A DNA stretch of 64,000 nucleotides. Source: Pullulanibacillus sp. KACC 23026. GTDB taxonomy: Bacteria; Bacillota; Bacilli; Bacillales; Sporolactobacillaceae. Where the stretch lies: positions 3,348,001 through 3,412,000 of the forward strand of contig NZ_CP119107.1 in NCBI RefSeq assembly GCF_029094525.1, in the 5' to 3' direction. Under the pieces are notes generated by a model. It was not told where the DNA came from, ran no database searches, and worked only from the letters and a program-made list of their open reading frames with translations. Shown piece after piece: positions 16,810 to 28,171 of this stretch. The stretch's first letter is position 1. Every line of letters starts with the position of its first letter. A program made the translations under genes and the position numbers.

Positions 16810-19172
16810 CGTTTAATCTCTTCCATCACATAGGCTTCCATTATGTCGCCTTCTTTAACGTCATTAAAGTTTTCTAGCGTGATCCCACATTCGTAACCCG
16901 CAGCCACTTCTCTTGCATCATCTTTGAAGCGTTTAAGTGTATCGACTTTCCCTTCATAAATGACAATGCCGTCACGAATTAGACGAATCCCTGCATCACG
17001 AGAGACTTTCCCCTCTGTAACATAGCAGCCGGCAATGGTTCCCACTTTTGAAACCTTAAAGATCGTTCTCACTTCGACTTGACCAATCACTTTTTCACGG
17101 AATTCAGGGTCAAGCATCCCTTTCATTGCCGCTTCCATTTCGTTGATCGCATCATAGATAACGCGATAAAGGCGAATGTCTACCTTTTCAGCTTCGGCTG
17201 TCCGCTTAGCATTGACATCAGGGCGAACGTTAAATCCAATAATAATCGCGTTCGAGGCAGAAGCAAGAATAACATCTGATTCAGTAATTCCGCCCGCTCC
17301 TGTATGGATAATGTTGACGCGAGCCCCTTCCACATCAATCTTCTGAAGAGAACCGGCCAATGCTTCTACTGAACCTTGAACGTCTGCTTTTACAATGACA
17401 TTAAGATCTTTAATGTTGCCTTCTTTAATCTTATCGAAGAGGTCATCTAAGCTGACTTTCGTGTTCGCATTTCGGTCTGCGACAATCTGCTTTTCAGCCC
17501 GTGCTTCACCAACAGAACGCGCGGTTTTCTCGTCCTCAAAGACGACGAATTGGTCGCCTGCATTCGGCACTTCATTCAATCCCGTAATTTCTACAGGCGT
17601 GGATGGACCAGCTGTTTTAACCCGTCTTCCTAAATCATTGACCATGGCACGAATACGGCCGAAGGAATTACCGACGACAATCGGGTCGCCCACCTTAAGT
17701 GTTCCGTTTTGAACAAGTAATGTGGCAACAGGACCACGGCCTTTGTCAAGCTCAGCCTCAACGACTGAACCCGTTGCTAATTGATCCGGATTGGCTTTAT
17801 ATTCTTCGACTTCAGAAACGAGTGTAATCATTTCTAGAAGATCGTCAATTCCTTCTCCATTAATAGCAGAAAGCTTTACAAAAATCGTGTCGCCGCCCCA
17901 ATCTTCAGGAATGAGACCATGTTCAGTTAATTCCTGCATCACGCGGTCAGGGTTTGCCCCTTCTTTGTCCATTTTATTGACAGCTACAATAATTGGTACC
18001 CCAGCTGCTTTAGCATGGTTAATCGCTTCAACCGTTTGCGGCATCACGCCATCATCAGCTGCCACGACAAGAACTGTAATGTCAGTGATTTGAGCTCCTC
18101 TGGCACGCATGGTTGTAAAAGCAGCATGTCCTGGTGTATCTAGGAAAGTGATTTTTTTACCATTGTGCGTGACTTGGTATGCCCCAATATGTTGAGTGAT
18201 ACCACCCGCTTCTCCTTCTGTTACCTTCGTATTCCGGATGGAATCAAGCAGTGTGGTTTTCCCATGGTCGACGTGACCCATGATCGTAACAACAGGCGGT
18301 CTTACCACTGCTGTTTTCTCATTGACATCCATCTTGTACTCATCAAGAGATGTTTTATCAACAAAGACTTCTTCTTCGACTTCAACACCATAGTCGGTCG
18401 CAATTAATTCAATGGTGTCTTTGTCAATTTCTTGGTTCTTAGTAGCCATAATCCCAAGCAAGAAGAGCTTTTTGATAATTTCTGAGGATTCTCTTCCTAA
18501 TTTTTCAGCTAAACCACTGACAAGAAGAGGGCCGTTAATTGTAATTTTCTGTGGAAGCGGCTTTTGCTGTTTTTGCTGAGGCTGATTCGAACGACCGCCT
18601 CTTTTGCGTTTTCCATTTCCGCGGCGTTCGTTGTTACCTTGATTAAAGCGTTTCCCCCCGCGACCATCTTCCTGGTCACTGCGGCCGCGCACATGTTCAT
18701 TGGTCGTCTTGTTCTTCGGATTAGCTTTTCTATTCTGTTGCGGTTGTATAGGTGAACTTGTAGTTGTTGTTTTTTTCTCTACCACTTGTTTTTGTCCTTT
18801 ATTGTGTATTGGTGTCTTATCTCGATCAGTTTGTTGATGTCTCGGATTCCCCTGCCCAGACACTGGTCTAGAATGACCCTGTTGATGTTGACCGGAACGC
18901 GTATTGTTCGGTCTCTGTTGGTGTTGAGGTCTTGATGAGGTTGAATGTGGCCTTTTTGAATCGTTCTGTCCGCCTCTTGACTCATTCGTCCCTCTTGGTG
19001 AAGAGTGTCCTGTGCGTTCGGTCATCTTTTGATTCAATTTCTTTATGGACTCTTCCTCTATAACCGCCATGTGACTGGAGACGGTTTCGCCCATATCTTC
19101 TAACATTTTGATAACGTCTTTACTCGATAGTTTCTTTTCTTTAGCGTATTCATATACACGCATTTTACTCAT
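16806..19172 (-). CDS. infB: Translation initiation factor IF-2
   Basis: GTPase that places initiator tRNA on the 30S subunit and drives subunit joining. An N-terminal IF2N domain (1-52) is followed by a low-complexity linker rich in Gln, Asn, Arg and Gly (about 55-205), a second IF2N-like segment, and the G domain with [17 protein letters not shown] and NKMD from about residue 298. C-terminal beta-barrels complete the 788 residues. The linker is longer than in B. subtilis IF-2, which is common for this part. GGGGGTG is the SD. It is cotranscribed with nusA, rnpM, ylxQ and ylxP. Confidence 0.97.
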   Translation of the reverse strand: MSKMRVYEYAKEKKLSSKDVIKMLEDMGETVSSHMAVIEEESIKKLNQKMTERTGHSSPRGTNESRGGQNDSKRPHSTSSRPQHQQRPNNTRSGQHQQGHSRPVSGQGNPRHQQTDRDKTPIHNKGQKQVVEKKTTTTSSPIQPQQNRKANPKNKTTNEHVRGRSDQEDGRGGKRFNQGNNERRGNGKRKRGGRSNQPQQKQQKPLPQKITINGPLLVSGLAEKLGRESSEIIKKLFLLGIMATKNQEIDKDTIELIATDYGVEVEEEVFVDKTSLDEYKMDVNEKTAVVRPPVVTIMGHVDHGKTTLLDSIRNTKVTEGEAGGITQHIGAYQVTHNGKKITFLDTPGHAAFTTMRARGAQITDITVLVVAADDGVMPQTVEAINHAKAAGVPIIVAVNKMDKEGANPDRVMQELTEHGLIPEDWGGDTIFVKLSAINGEGIDDLLEMITLVSEVEEYKANPDQLATGSVVEAELDKGRGPVATLLVQNGTLKVGDPIVVGNSFGRIRAMVNDLGRRVKTAGPSTPVEITGLNEVPNAGDQFVVFEDEKTARSVGEARAEKQIVADRNANTKVSLDDLFDKIKEGNIKDLNVIVKADVQGSVEALAGSLQKIDVEGARVNIIHTGAGGITESDVILASASNAIIIGFNVRPDVNAKRTAEAEKVDIRLYRVIYDAINEMEAAMKGMLDPEFREKVIGQVEVRTIFKVSKVGTIAGCYVTEGKVSRDAGIRLIRDGIVIYEGKVDTLKRFKDDAREVAAGYECGITLENFNDVKEGDIMEAYVMEEIKR

Positions 19173-19191
19173 ATAGTCACCCCCGAATGGT

Positions 19192-19500
19192 TTAATCGAT
19201 CATTGCGATTAACTTGTCACCGAAACCTTTTTCTGTGATGGCGACACAAACCCGTTCTGCTTTTCCAATGGCATGACCTAAAGTAGCTCGATCAACGACT
19301 TCCTTATACGGAACCTTATAATAGGTACACTTATCTGCGATGGTTTTCTTGGTGCGCGCGGAAGCATCATTTGATAAAAGCACTAAAAACGCTTTATTTT
19401 GCCGTATGGCTTGTATGACCATCTCTTCTCCCGTGATCACTTTTCTTGCCCGAGCAGCAAGGCCTAGAAAGGAAATCCATTGCTTTCGTTTTTGATCCAT
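19192..19500 (-). CDS. ylxQ: L7Ae-family RNA-binding protein YlxQ
   Basis: Ribosomal L7Ae/L30e-like protein of 102 residues, the kind that binds kink-turn [18 protein letters not shown] near residue 12 and [13 protein letters not shown] near 41 are the family motifs. It begins immediately after the rnpM stop codon, with AGGGGATC before the ATG. The target RNA is not established from the sequence. Confidence 0.92.
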   Translation of the reverse strand: MDQKRKQWISFLGLAARARKVITGEEMVIQAIRQNKAFLVLLSNDASARTKKTIADKCTYYKVPYKEVVDRATLGHAIGKAERVCVAITEKGFGDKLIAMID

Positions 19501-19767
19501 TTATCGATCCCCTGCCATTTCCCTTAGAGATGTATAAACAGAGGAATCAACTGTTGCTTTTAATTGTTTCCCTAAAAGATTTTTTGACTCAGAGAGGTCG
19601 ATACATGACAGGTCCAAACAGAGATAAGCACCGCGCCCATTGGCTCTTCCTGTCGGATCAACAGAAACGATACCTTCGGGAGAGCGAACGACTCGAATAA
19701 GTGCTTTTTTTTCCTTATTTTCCTGACAAGCCACGCATTTTCGCATGGGAATTTTTCGCTGTTTCAT
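19501..19767 (-). CDS. rnpM: RNase P modulator RnpM (YlxR, DUF448)
   Basis: An 88-residue DUF448 protein with the signature RKIPMRKCVACQ at the N-terminus and GRANGRGAYLC near residue 39. Family members bind RNase P RNA and modulate its activity in B. subtilis. It lies between nusA and ylxQ in the invariant operon, with AAGGGG 9 nt before the ATG. Confidence 0.92.
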   Translation of the reverse strand: MKQRKIPMRKCVACQENKEKKALIRVVRSPEGIVSVDPTGRANGRGAYLCLDLSCIDLSESKNLLGKQLKATVDSSVYTSLREMAGDR

Positions 19768-19798
19768 GTCACCAATCCCCTTCTCTTAGCCCCTCATC

Positions 19799-20959
19799 TT
19801 ATTCTTCATCCAAATCTAGAAGAACTCTTGATTCAGTCTGTGCCTCTTCTTCATAGATTTCATCGCGATCGGTATCCGCCTGTGCTTGACTTTGAATAGC
19901 GCCTGCCTCATCCAGCAAACCAAGCTCATTCGCTTCTGTCTCACTCTTTATATCAATCTTCCAGCCTGTTAATTTGGCAGCTAGTCGTGCGTTCTGTCCG
20001 CGTTTTCCAATTGCCAATGATAATTGATAATCAGGAACAATCACGGTTGTTGCCTTATCAGCTTCATTGACTAAGACATCGACCACTTTTGATGGGCTTA
20101 AAGAATTCGCCACATATTCAACCGGATCCTCAGACCAGCGTACGATATCAATTTTCTCACCCTTTAATTCATCGACAATCGCCTGAACCCGTGTTCCTTT
20201 TTGTCCGACACAGGACCCAACCGGATCGACTTCAGGATCTTCGGCATAAACGGCAATTTTGGAACGCTCGCCTGCTTCTCTAGAAATGGACTTAATCTCT
20301 ACCGTTCCGTCATAAATTTCAGGAACCTCTAATTCAAAAAGACGTTTTAAAAGACCAGGATGAGTTCGAGAAACCATAACAGATGGGCCCTTAGAAGTGT
20401 TTTCAACCTTCGTAATATATACTTTAATTCTATCATGTGTGTGATACGTTTCATTCGGCATTTGTTCGGTTGTTGGAAGCAAGGCTTCGACCCGGCCTAA
20501 GTCCACATAAATAAAACGGTGATCTTGGCGCTGAACAATCCCCGTCATGATATCTTCTTCACGATCAATAAATTCATTATAAATGACACCACGCTCGGCT
20601 TCTCTTACACGTTGGGTCACCACTTGCTTAGCGGTTTGGGCTGCAATGCGGCCAAAGTTGCGAGGCGTTACTTCTTCCTCAAACACATCACCAAGCTCAT
20701 ATTGCGGATTGATTTTCTTTGCATCTTCAAGCGATAATTGAAGTCGAGGATCCTGAACTTCTTCGACTATCTCTTTTTGAGCCAGCACTTTAAACTGACC
20801 GGTTGTTTCATTCATATCAACACGAACATTCTGTGCTTGATTAAAATTCCGCTTATAAGCAGAAATAAGAGCTGCTTCTAGCGCTTCGATAATAATTTCC
20901 TTCTTTATACCCTTGTCTCTTTCAAGTGCCACTAAGGCTTCTAAGAGATCATTGCTCAT
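19799..20959 (-). CDS. nusA: Transcription termination/antitermination factor NusA
   Basis: RNA polymerase-binding factor that controls pausing and termination. The N-terminal RNAP-binding domain (1-125) is followed by S1 (about 135-200, [17 protein letters not shown]), KH1 ([14 protein letters not shown] near 247) and KH2 ([18 protein letters not shown] near 315). It ends with a short acidic tail and lacks the acidic repeats of enteric NusA, as expected for Firmicutes. It follows rimP in the operon. See the rimP leader for possible autoregulation. Confidence 0.97.
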   Translation of the reverse strand: MSNDLLEALVALERDKGIKKEIIIEALEAALISAYKRNFNQAQNVRVDMNETTGQFKVLAQKEIVEEVQDPRLQLSLEDAKKINPQYELGDVFEEEVTPRNFGRIAAQTAKQVVTQRVREAERGVIYNEFIDREEDIMTGIVQRQDHRFIYVDLGRVEALLPTTEQMPNETYHTHDRIKVYITKVENTSKGPSVMVSRTHPGLLKRLFELEVPEIYDGTVEIKSISREAGERSKIAVYAEDPEVDPVGSCVGQKGTRVQAIVDELKGEKIDIVRWSEDPVEYVANSLSPSKVVDVLVNEADKATTVIVPDYQLSLAIGKRGQNARLAAKLTGWKIDIKSETEANELGLLDEAGAIQSQAQADTDRDEIYEEEAQTESRVLLDLDEE

Positions 20960-21107
20960 GAGTTATCTCCCCTTTCAAATCCGGCTTGAAACCTGCTGCG
21001 GCGTGCACTATTAAAGTCACATTTTCATAGAGCCTTTTGCAAGTCAAGTCATTGCTTCCTATTCATTAAGCTGCCGCTTTAGCCGAAAAGCTCCACACTT
21101 TGTTATT

Positions 21108-21578
21108 TTAAAAAATAACAGCAAGGCGAGCACTCGCGATCTTTTCAAATGGAATGGTGACGTCCTTGGTTTGTGTCTTAATCCTGACCGTCACAACTAA
21201 AAAATCTTCCGCCACTTCCTTTAAAATGCCTTCAAAGACCTTTGCTTTGTCAATCATCTCGTAGGTTGTGATACGTACATTTTTACCTTTAGCCTTTTGA
21301 TAATCCTGCACATTCTTAAGCGGCCGCTCAGCGCCTGGTGAAGAGACCTCCAAAAAGTATGGATCTTTAATAGGGTCGTGTTCATCTAGTGCCTCGCTTA
21401 ATTGTTCACTTACCCTTGAACACATATCAAGATCGACGCCGATAGGTGAGTCAATAAAGACGCGCAAGAACATATTCTTGCCTTCTTTTACATACTCGAC
21501 ATCCACTAATTCTAAATCTAAGCTGTCCAATATAGGCTTGCAAATCTCGGTTGTTAATTCAACTATTCGACCGGCCAA
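21108..21578 (-). CDS. rimP: Ribosome maturation factor RimP
   Basis: 30S assembly factor that promotes maturation near S12. The 156-residue protein has the two-domain RimP layout, with FLRVFIDSPIGVDLD near residue 32 and YFLEVSSPGAERPL near 72. The start is TTG with GGAGG 8 nt upstream. It is first in the rimP-nusA-rnpM-ylxQ-infB operon. Confidence 0.95.
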   Translation of the reverse strand: MAGRIVELTTEICKPILDSLDLELVDVEYVKEGKNMFLRVFIDSPIGVDLDMCSRVSEQLSEALDEHDPIKDPYFLEVSSPGAERPLKNVQDYQKAKGKNVRITTYEMIDKAKVFEGILKEVAEDFLVVTVRIKTQTKDVTIPFEKIASARLAVIF

Positions 21579-21670
21579 AGTACCGTCCTCCTTTCTAGCA
21601 CATGTCTAGTTCGTTCGTACAGGGAACCGTGTCTTAGCTATGTAGGTGTGTTCAAATTAACACGAATATG

Positions 21671-21701
21671 AAAACGAAAGAGTGGGAATCTCCCACTCTT
21701 T
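21671..21701 (-). terminator. Terminator hairpin in the rimP-nusA leader
   Basis: On the minus strand AAAGAGTGGGA (21691-21701) pairs with TCCCACTCTTT (21677-21687) over a 3-nt loop, followed by an interrupted tract CGTTTTC. It lies between polC and rimP, but downstream of the promoter at 21734-21762. It may therefore be both the polC terminator and a leader attenuator. Confidence 0.8.
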
Positions 21702-21733
21702 TGTCAAAGCTATTCAACAGTATTTCCAAAACT

Positions 21734-21762
21734 AATATATCATACCCCTTACAAACTGGCAA
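21734..21762 (-). promoter_or_regulatory. Sigma-A promoter of rimP-nusA-infB
   Basis: The minus strand has TTGCCA, 17 bp, TATATT with an extended -10 TGA. The spacer AAGGGGTATGA closely resembles that of the rpsB promoter at 36126. Transcription would start near 21727, giving a leader that contains the hairpin at 21677-21701. Confidence 0.75.
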
Positions 21763-21827
21763 CTTACACCTTTTTTCTAGCTGGGATCCTTGGCTCTCTT
21801 TTTCCTTTCACGAGAAGGATGGAACCA

Positions 21828-24800
21828 TTAGAAAAGGGATAATTGATTCGATTCTGGCAAGCCTGCCAAGCAGCCATGCTGATCGAGATAATCCACAACC
21901 GTCCGTGATAGCTTCGCACGTTTTTGCAAATCTTCTTTTGATAAAAATTCACCATCTTCACGGGCCTTCACGATGTTAATCGCTGCATTAGTTCCCACCC
22001 CTGATAAGGCATTAAAAGGAGGGATGAGGCGATTGCCATCAATGACAAATTCAGTTGCTTTCGACCGGTAAAGGTCAATCGATGAAAAGGAAAATCCACG
22101 TTGACACATCTCTAAAGCAATTTCTAATACAGTTAACAAGTTCTTCTCTTTAGTAGAAGCATCCAGACCTTTTCCTTCAATCTCTTCTATCTTGGCAAGA
22201 ATGCCTGTTGCGCCGCGCTTCATAATGTCAATGTCAAGGTCGTCTGCGCGTACAGAGAAATACGTCGCATAAAAAAGGATCGGATGATGAACTTTGAAAT
22301 AGGCAATCCGAATCGCCATCAACACATAAGCGGTCGCATGGGCTTTCGGGAACATGTATTTTATTTTCAAACATGAATCAATGTACCACTGCGGCACTCC
22401 ATGTTCTTTCATTATGCCAATCCATTCATCATTGAGCCCTTTCCCCTTACGAACGGATTCCATGATTTTAAACGCCATCGAAGGGTCTAAGCCTTTATGC
22501 ATCAAATAGACCATAATATCATCACGACAGCCGATAACTTCTTTCAGTACACAAGTCCCGTTATTAACAAGCTCTTGCGCATTTCCTAACCACACATCCG
22601 TTCCATGAGAAAGCCCCGAAATTTGCACCAATTCGGCAAACGTCGTCGGACGAGTGTCCTCAAGCATTTGGCGGACAAATCGTGTCCCAAACTCAGGGAT
22701 CCCTAAGGTACCTGTTTTTGAACGGATCTGCTCTTCGGTGACACCAAGGCTTTCGGTCGTGCTGAATATCTTCATCACTTCTGGGTCCGATGTCGGGATT
22801 TCTTTCGGATCAATCCCGCTCAAGTCTTGAAGCATTCGGATAGCGGTCGGATCGTCGTGTCCCAGAATATCAAGCTTAAGCAAATTGTCATGAATCGAGT
22901 GGAAATCAAAGTGCGTCGTCCGCCACTCGGATGACTGATCATCTGCCGGATATTGGATCGGTGAAAAGTCATAAATGTCCATATAATCCGGGACAACTAT
23001 GATCCCGCCCGGATGCTGACCAGTGGTTCGTTTAACACCGGTAAAGCCTGACGCTAACCGATCAATCTCTGCACCGCGCAAATGCAAATTAAAATCACTT
23101 TCGTAGCCTTTTACGTACCCATAAGCCGTCTTATCTGCCACCGTACCGATTGTTCCAGCACGATAGACATAATCCTCTCCGAAAAGCTCTTTAGTGTAGT
23201 TATGAGCAACCGGCTGATATTCACCCGAAAAGTTCAAATCGATATCGGGAACCTTATCTCCTTTAAAGCCTAAGAAGGTTTCAAATGGAATATCATGACC
23301 ATCCCGCGTATAGACTGTCCCACATTCTGAACACGTTTTTTCAGGAAGGTCAAAGCCGCAGGCCACACTACCGTCTAAGAAGAATTCGGAGTGCTTACAA
23401 TTTGGACACACATAGTGCGGCGGCAACGGATTAACCTCTGTAATAGACATCATGGTGGCAACAAGCGAGGAACCAACTGAACCCCTTGAACCGACCAGGT
23501 ACCCATCGTTAAGGGATTTGACCACGAGTTTATGTGAAATCAAATAAATGACCGCAAAGCCGTGGCCAATAATACTATTCAGTTCCTTCTCAAGCCGTTT
23601 TTCAACAACCTCTGGCAGCGTCTCTCCATAACGGCGATGGGCTTCGCGATAGCTCATATCCCGAACTTCTTCGTCTGCCCCTTCAATTTTCGGTGTAAAG
23701 AGTTCATCCTGCACAGGCCTGATTTCTTCGATAAGCTCAGCAATATGATGTGTATTCGTCACCACAATTTGCTTAGCTCGTTCTTCGCCTAAGAAAGAAA
23801 ATTCCTCAAGCATCTCATCCGTTGTTCGAAAATGAACAGGCGGCTGTTTCTGTCTGTTCAATGGATTTCCGGATTGTGAAGCAATCAAGATTTTACGATA
23901 AAGAAAATCGTTCTCATCTAGATAATGGACATTACCTGTTGCGACAACCGGTTTATCCATTTTATCGCCTAAGTCGACTAATTTGCGGATGATATCTCTT
24001 AAAGCGAGCTCATCATTGACTAGTTCGCGTTCAATTAAATGCTGTAAGATAGCAGGAGGCTGAACTTCAATATAATCATAAAATTCAGCTGCCTTTTCGG
24101 CCTCCTCAGCCGATTTTTGCATCATCGCCTCAAAGACGTCCCCTTGGGAACATCCAGAGCCAATGATTAGACCTTCCCGATATTTTCCCAATAACGACCG
24201 CGGGATCCGGGGAACTCGGTAAAAATGATCAATATGAGAAAAAGACACAAGTTTGTACAAATTTTTCAGCCCTGTTTGATTTTGGGCGAGAATCGTGCAA
24301 TGGCTTGGTCGAATCCGTTTCATGTTTCCTTTACCCATATTATCGTTTAACTGGGAGTGTAAAACAATCCCGCGTTCAATCACATCTTTTACCATCTTCC
24401 ATAGTAAATACCCGGTCGCTTCCGTATCATAGATCGCTCGGTGATGCTGGGTTAAATCAATATTAAAGGCTTTACATAAAGTATTCAGCCGGTGGTTCTT
24501 CATATCAGGATAGAGAAAACGAGCCAATTCTAATGTGTCAATTACAGGATTAGGTGATTTGTCTAACCCCATCTTGATATAGCCCGTATTTAAGAAGCCC
24601 ATATCAAATTGAGCGTTGTGCGCAACAAGAATCGCATCGCCGACGAACTCATGAAAATCCCTCAGTACCTCATCAATTTCCGGGGCGTTCGCGATCATGT
24701 CATCGGTTATCCCGGTTAAGTCGATAATGGTTTGCGAAAGTGGTTCATGGGGATTGGAAAACCTTTCAAATCGTTCAATGATATCCCCATTTTTTATTTT

Positions 24801-26123
24801 GACAGCCGCAAGTTCTATGATTTTATTATAAACCGCTGATAGACCTGTTGTCTCAACGTCAAAAACAACATAGGTTGCCTCTGCCAATTCAATCGGTTGT
24901 TCATTAAAAGCAATCGGAACACCATCATCCACAAGGTTGGCCTCAAGCCCATAGAGAATCTTAACCCCGTGTTTCTTGCCTGCTGAGTAGGCTTCTGGAA
25001 AAGATTGAACGACACCATGATCGGTAATCGCAATCGCACTATGTCCATAGGATTTAGCCCGCTGAACAAGATCTGAAGCTGTCGCAATCGCATCCATTTG
25101 GCTCATGGTCGTATGAGCGTGAAGCTCGACACGTTTTTCGCCTTCAGGAGCTAGATCTTTCTTAATTAGCGGATTGACTTCTTCAATATCACGAGCCATT
25201 AGAACTAAATCTCTGACAAAGGTATCATTTTGGACTCCGCCTCTTACTTTCAGCCACATGCCTTTTTTCAGATGTGAAAAACGCTCAGCTTCTTCTTTAT
25301 CTTTTAAGAACACCTTACAAAGAATGGAATCCGTATAATCCGTGATTTTAAATAAAGCTAGTGTTCGCCCACTGCGCAGCTCACGAATTTCCACATCAAA
25401 AACAAGACCTTGAATGGTGATCCGGCGTTCTTCTTCCTGAATACTTTTAATGATCACAGGGTCTTCAGGGATATCGTAACCGATCTTAAGAGGACCAACT
25501 GGTTGAGTCGTCTGTGTTTGCTGCTCAGCCTTTTTCTTAAGCTCCTCCATCGCTTGAAGGGCCTTGGTCTCCGATTCCTCATCTCTTTGCTTAATAAAAT
25601 CGTTAAGTTCCTCCTCAATATCGCGGTGCTGATAAGTCAACTCAGGACACGCAAGCCCTAACTGAGGAACGATATCTTGCAAGAGTGCAGGAAGCTTCCG
25701 TTTTAATGCCGTCGCTTCCGTTTCATTCGCCACTTCTAAAACAAGGCGGTTATCCATGAGTTTCAGAGATTGGGACCTTAGTCTTTGCGATAAGGCAGGT
25801 GAATGATCTTCAAGCCGTCTAACAATCTCCGGCCAGTAAGACACAAACAATTCGGGATCGGGTGACTGCCTTTGAGTTAATATCGTAAAAGTAACCGAGG
25901 CAATCTGTTGAAACGCCGCGGTTAATTGATCATGAAACCATTTATAGACATGAAAAGGAAGCGGCGTCTCGAGTTGAAAATGAAAATGCCATTTCTTCTC
26001 TTTTTGGTGGACCACAAGGCGCTCAATATTCCCGTTCTTTAAATAATTTTCAACAACTTCTTCAGGGGCATTTAATTGGTTGAGAAGAATTCTGAATCGA
26101 TCCTGCTTTGTTTTTCCTTCCAC
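21828..26123 (-). CDS. polC: DNA polymerase III alpha subunit, PolC type
   Basis: Main replicative polymerase of low-GC Firmicutes, with built-in proofreading. The order is an N-terminal domain, an OB fold (about 225-320), the PHP domain ([14 protein letters not shown] near 335), a DnaQ-like 3'-5' exonuclease inserted in PHP ([11 protein letters not shown] near 423), and the polymerase core with zinc Cys pairs ([15 protein letters not shown]) and [12 protein letters not shown]. It ends with NQLSLF, similar to a clamp-binding peptide. GTG at 26123 is chosen because AAAGGAG lies 7 nt upstream; an ATG seven codons earlier has no SD. That gives 1431 residues. Confidence 0.96.
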   Translation of the reverse strand: MEGKTKQDRFRILLNQLNAPEEVVENYLKNGNIERLVVHQKEKKWHFHFQLETPLPFHVYKWFHDQLTAAFQQIASVTFTILTQRQSPDPELFVSYWPEIVRRLEDHSPALSQRLRSQSLKLMDNRLVLEVANETEATALKRKLPALLQDIVPQLGLACPELTYQHRDIEEELNDFIKQRDEESETKALQAMEELKKKAEQQTQTTQPVGPLKIGYDIPEDPVIIKSIQEEERRITIQGLVFDVEIRELRSGRTLALFKITDYTDSILCKVFLKDKEEAERFSHLKKGMWLKVRGGVQNDTFVRDLVLMARDIEEVNPLIKKDLAPEGEKRVELHAHTTMSQMDAIATASDLVQRAKSYGHSAIAITDHGVVQSFPEAYSAGKKHGVKILYGLEANLVDDGVPIAFNEQPIELAEATYVVFDVETTGLSAVYNKIIELAAVKIKNGDIIERFERFSNPHEPLSQTIIDLTGITDDMIANAPEIDEVLRDFHEFVGDAILVAHNAQFDMGFLNTGYIKMGLDKSPNPVIDTLELARFLYPDMKNHRLNTLCKAFNIDLTQHHRAIYDTEATGYLLWKMVKDVIERGIVLHSQLNDNMGKGNMKRIRPSHCTILAQNQTGLKNLYKLVSFSHIDHFYRVPRIPRSLLGKYREGLIIGSGCSQGDVFEAMMQKSAEEAEKAAEFYDYIEVQPPAILQHLIERELVNDELALRDIIRKLVDLGDKMDKPVVATGNVHYLDENDFLYRKILIASQSGNPLNRQKQPPVHFRTTDEMLEEFSFLGEERAKQIVVTNTHHIAELIEEIRPVQDELFTPKIEGADEEVRDMSYREAHRRYGETLPEVVEKRLEKELNSIIGHGFAVIYLISHKLVVKSLNDGYLVGSRGSVGSSLVATMMSITEVNPLPPHYVCPNCKHSEFFLDGSVACGFDLPEKTCSECGTVYTRDGHDIPFETFLGFKGDKVPDIDLNFSGEYQPVAHNYTKELFGEDYVYRAGTIGTVADKTAYGYVKGYESDFNLHLRGAEIDRLASGFTGVKRTTGQHPGGIIVVPDYMDIYDFSPIQYPADDQSSEWRTTHFDFHSIHDNLLKLDILGHDDPTAIRMLQDLSGIDPKEIPTSDPEVMKIFSTTESLGVTEEQIRSKTGTLGIPEFGTRFVRQMLEDTRPTTFAELVQISGLSHGTDVWLGNAQELVNNGTCVLKEVIGCRDDIMVYLMHKGLDPSMAFKIMESVRKGKGLNDEWIGIMKEHGVPQWYIDSCLKIKYMFPKAHATAYVLMAIRIAYFKVHHPILFYATYFSVRADDLDIDIMKRGATGILAKIEEIEGKGLDASTKEKNLLTVLEIALEMCQRGFSFSSIDLYRSKATEFVIDGNRLIPPFNALSGVGTNAAINIVKAREDGEFLSKEDLQKRAKLSRTVVDYLDQHGCLAGLPESNQLSLF

Positions 26124-26264
26124 AACTCTTCTCCTTTCTTTCATTTACTTTTTCCCGTTCATTAACTTAAGATAAAAGTCGAATGAGGTCAGTTTATGAC
26201 TAAATGAACTCGTCTTTTTATAGTTTAACAGTCTCCTAGTGAAAATGTAAGCCAAAAAATATTG

Positions 26265-26316
26265 TAAAAAAAAGACCGGCCTATTCGTAATCGTAGGACG
26301 AACAGGACCGGTCTTT
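26265..26316 (-). terminator. Intrinsic terminator between proS and polC
   Basis: The arm AAAGACCGG...TTCGT pairs with ACGAA...CCGGTCTTT and is followed on the minus strand by a run of nine T. It is strong and would end the uppS-to-proS transcript about 205 bp after proS, so polC probably has its own promoter. Confidence 0.88.
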
Positions 26317-26354
26317 GTATAAGGCTGTTTTCGTAAACTTTGTTGTTTTCTTAG

Positions 26355-26461
26355 CTCCAATAAGCTCGCTTTTCGCGGGCAAACCGTGAGTTTCCTCGGC
26401 AAAATACGCCTGCGGTTTCTCACCTGGCTTGCTATTCCAGCAGGCGTCTCGCCTATTTCCA
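26355..26461. repeat. Dispersed Bacillales-type intergenic repeat downstream of proS
   Basis: On the minus strand the segment runs through GGCGAGACGCCTGC, AGGTGAGAAACCGCAGGCG, GCCGAGGAAACTCACGG and GCCCGCGAAAAGCGAGC. These blocks, with their internal complementarities, resemble a GC-rich repeat I recall as widespread between genes in Bacillaceae. It carries no credible gene. Together with the terminator it accounts for most of the 375-bp proS-polC gap. Confidence 0.55.
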
Positions 26462-26520
26462 CCTATTTTTTATTAAATAGCAACAATCTCAATCTTTTAG
26501 AAAAGAGCCTTGTATAAAGC

Positions 26521-28149
26521 TTACTTTAAATGTTCTTTAATAAATTCAGGAAGCTGTTCGATCGATACTTCTTCCTTGTCACCTTTTGACCGAAGAGAGA
26601 CCTCGACAATTCCTTCAGATGCTCTTTTTCCAACCGTTATGCGAACGGGACAGCCGATTAACTCAGCTTCGGCAAACTTCACACCGGCTCGTTCGTCACG
26701 GTCATCAAGGAGTACCTCATATTGGCCGGATAACGTGTTATATAAGGAAACCGCTAATTGCTTTTGTTCCTCATTTTTCACATTAACAGGCACAATGTGA
26801 ACTTGAAAAGGCGCAATAGAAGCTGGCCAAATCAAACCGCGATCATCATGGTACTGCTCGGCAACAGCGGATAAAGTCCGAGAAATGCCAATTCCATAAC
26901 AGCCCATAATCATTGGATGGCTCCGTCCGTTCTCATCTAAGAAATTTGCTCCCATAGATTCACTGTACTTGGTGCCTAATTTGAAGACTTGTCCGATTTC
27001 AATGCCTTCTGTGAAGTGAATGGTACCTTCGCCATCAGGAGAAGGATCACCTTCTTTAATAAAACGGAAATCTCCAAACGTAACAGCCTTTAAGTCGCGG
27101 TCAGCATTCACGTTAAAGTGTGCAACCTGTTCGCCCTCTTTTATGACGCCATTAACAACGTTTTGGACACCGTTGTCTGCTAGAAGGATGACATCCTTAT
27201 TTTTCAGTTCACTCAAATTAAAAGCAGGATGTCCTTCAAAAGCGTCGACCATCGTCGCATTAAGATGATTCTTTACTTTGACGTCATTAATTTCATCACC
27301 TGCTCGATGAAGCACCGCTGCAGCTTGGTCATTGACTTTAAACCATTGCACCATGATCAATCGGTCATCACCAGAGATCGCCTGACCTTTATCCAAAGGA
27401 AGCTCATCTTCATCGGATTGAGTCGGAATATGTTTAACCTCTGCCATCTCAATGTTTGCCGCATAGTTCGAAACATCTGAATAAGCGATCGTATCTTCAC
27501 CAATATCCGCAAACGCCATAAATTCATGTGTATCCTTTCCGCCGATCGCCCCTGAATCAGCGATGACCGGACGGAAATTCAAGCCGCAGCGGCTAAAGAC
27601 ACGCGTATACGCATCATACATAATCTGATAACGCTCATCTAACCCTTCCTGAGTCGCGTGAAAAGAATAAGCATCCTTCATGATGAATTCTCTTCCACGA
27701 AGCAAACCAAAGCGAGGACGTCGTTCATCGCGGTATTTGGTTTGAATTTGGTAAAGCGTCATTGGCAACTTTTTATAGCTGTTCAATTCATCACGCACGA
27801 GACTGGTTATGATCTCCTCATGGGTTGCCCCAAGAGCAAAATCGCGGCCATGGCGATCTTTTAAACGCATGAGCTCAGGCCCATAGACTTCCCAGCGCCC
27901 CGATTGCTGCCAAAGTTCTGCCGGCTGAATCGCTGGCATTAACAACTCGACAGCACCGGCTCGCTCCATCTCTTCTCTGACTATCTCTTCTATTTTCCGT
28001 AACACACGGTAGCCTAATGGAAGGTAAGAATAGATGCCCGCCGCGTTTTGCCGAATGAAGCCCGCCCTTAGAAGCAGTTTGTGACTAATCGATTCAGCAT
28101 CAGCCGGCGTTTCTTTCATTGTTGGAATCAATAATTGACTTTGTTTCAT
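26521..28149 (-). CDS. proS: Prolyl-tRNA synthetase (reduced editing domain)
   Basis: Bacterial-type ProRS charging tRNA-Pro. Class II motifs are present, including motif 2 ([17 protein letters not shown]-like, residues about 140-156) and motif 3 [10 protein letters not shown], plus the C-terminal anticodon domain. It is 542 residues against 564 in B. subtilis. The shortfall lies in the inserted editing domain (about 225-385), where the VKTIEEL-like strand, one of two conserved lysines and the GPV loop are missing. Hydrolysis of Ala-tRNA-Pro may be lost. GAGGGTG precedes the ATG. It follows rseP by 22 nt. Confidence 0.95.
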   Translation of the reverse strand: MKQSQLLIPTMKETPADAESISHKLLLRAGFIRQNAAGIYSYLPLGYRVLRKIEEIVREEMERAGAVELLMPAIQPAELWQQSGRWEVYGPELMRLKDRHGRDFALGATHEEIITSLVRDELNSYKKLPMTLYQIQTKYRDERRPRFGLLRGREFIMKDAYSFHATQEGLDERYQIMYDAYTRVFSRCGLNFRPVIADSGAIGGKDTHEFMAFADIGEDTIAYSDVSNYAANIEMAEVKHIPTQSDEDELPLDKGQAISGDDRLIMVQWFKVNDQAAAVLHRAGDEINDVKVKNHLNATMVDAFEGHPAFNLSELKNKDVILLADNGVQNVVNGVIKEGEQVAHFNVNADRDLKAVTFGDFRFIKEGDPSPDGEGTIHFTEGIEIGQVFKLGTKYSESMGANFLDENGRSHPMIMGCYGIGISRTLSAVAEQYHDDRGLIWPASIAPFQVHIVPVNVKNEEQKQLAVSLYNTLSGQYEVLLDDRDERAGVKFAEAELIGCPVRITVGKRASEGIVEVSLRSKGDKEEVSIEQLPEFIKEHLK

Positions 28150-28171
28150 TTAAAACACCCTCTCCGCAGGA

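Noticed and set aside
26145-26462. Minus-strand frame upstream of polC
   Set aside because: It crosses the strong proS terminator and a dispersed repeat, and shows no homology.
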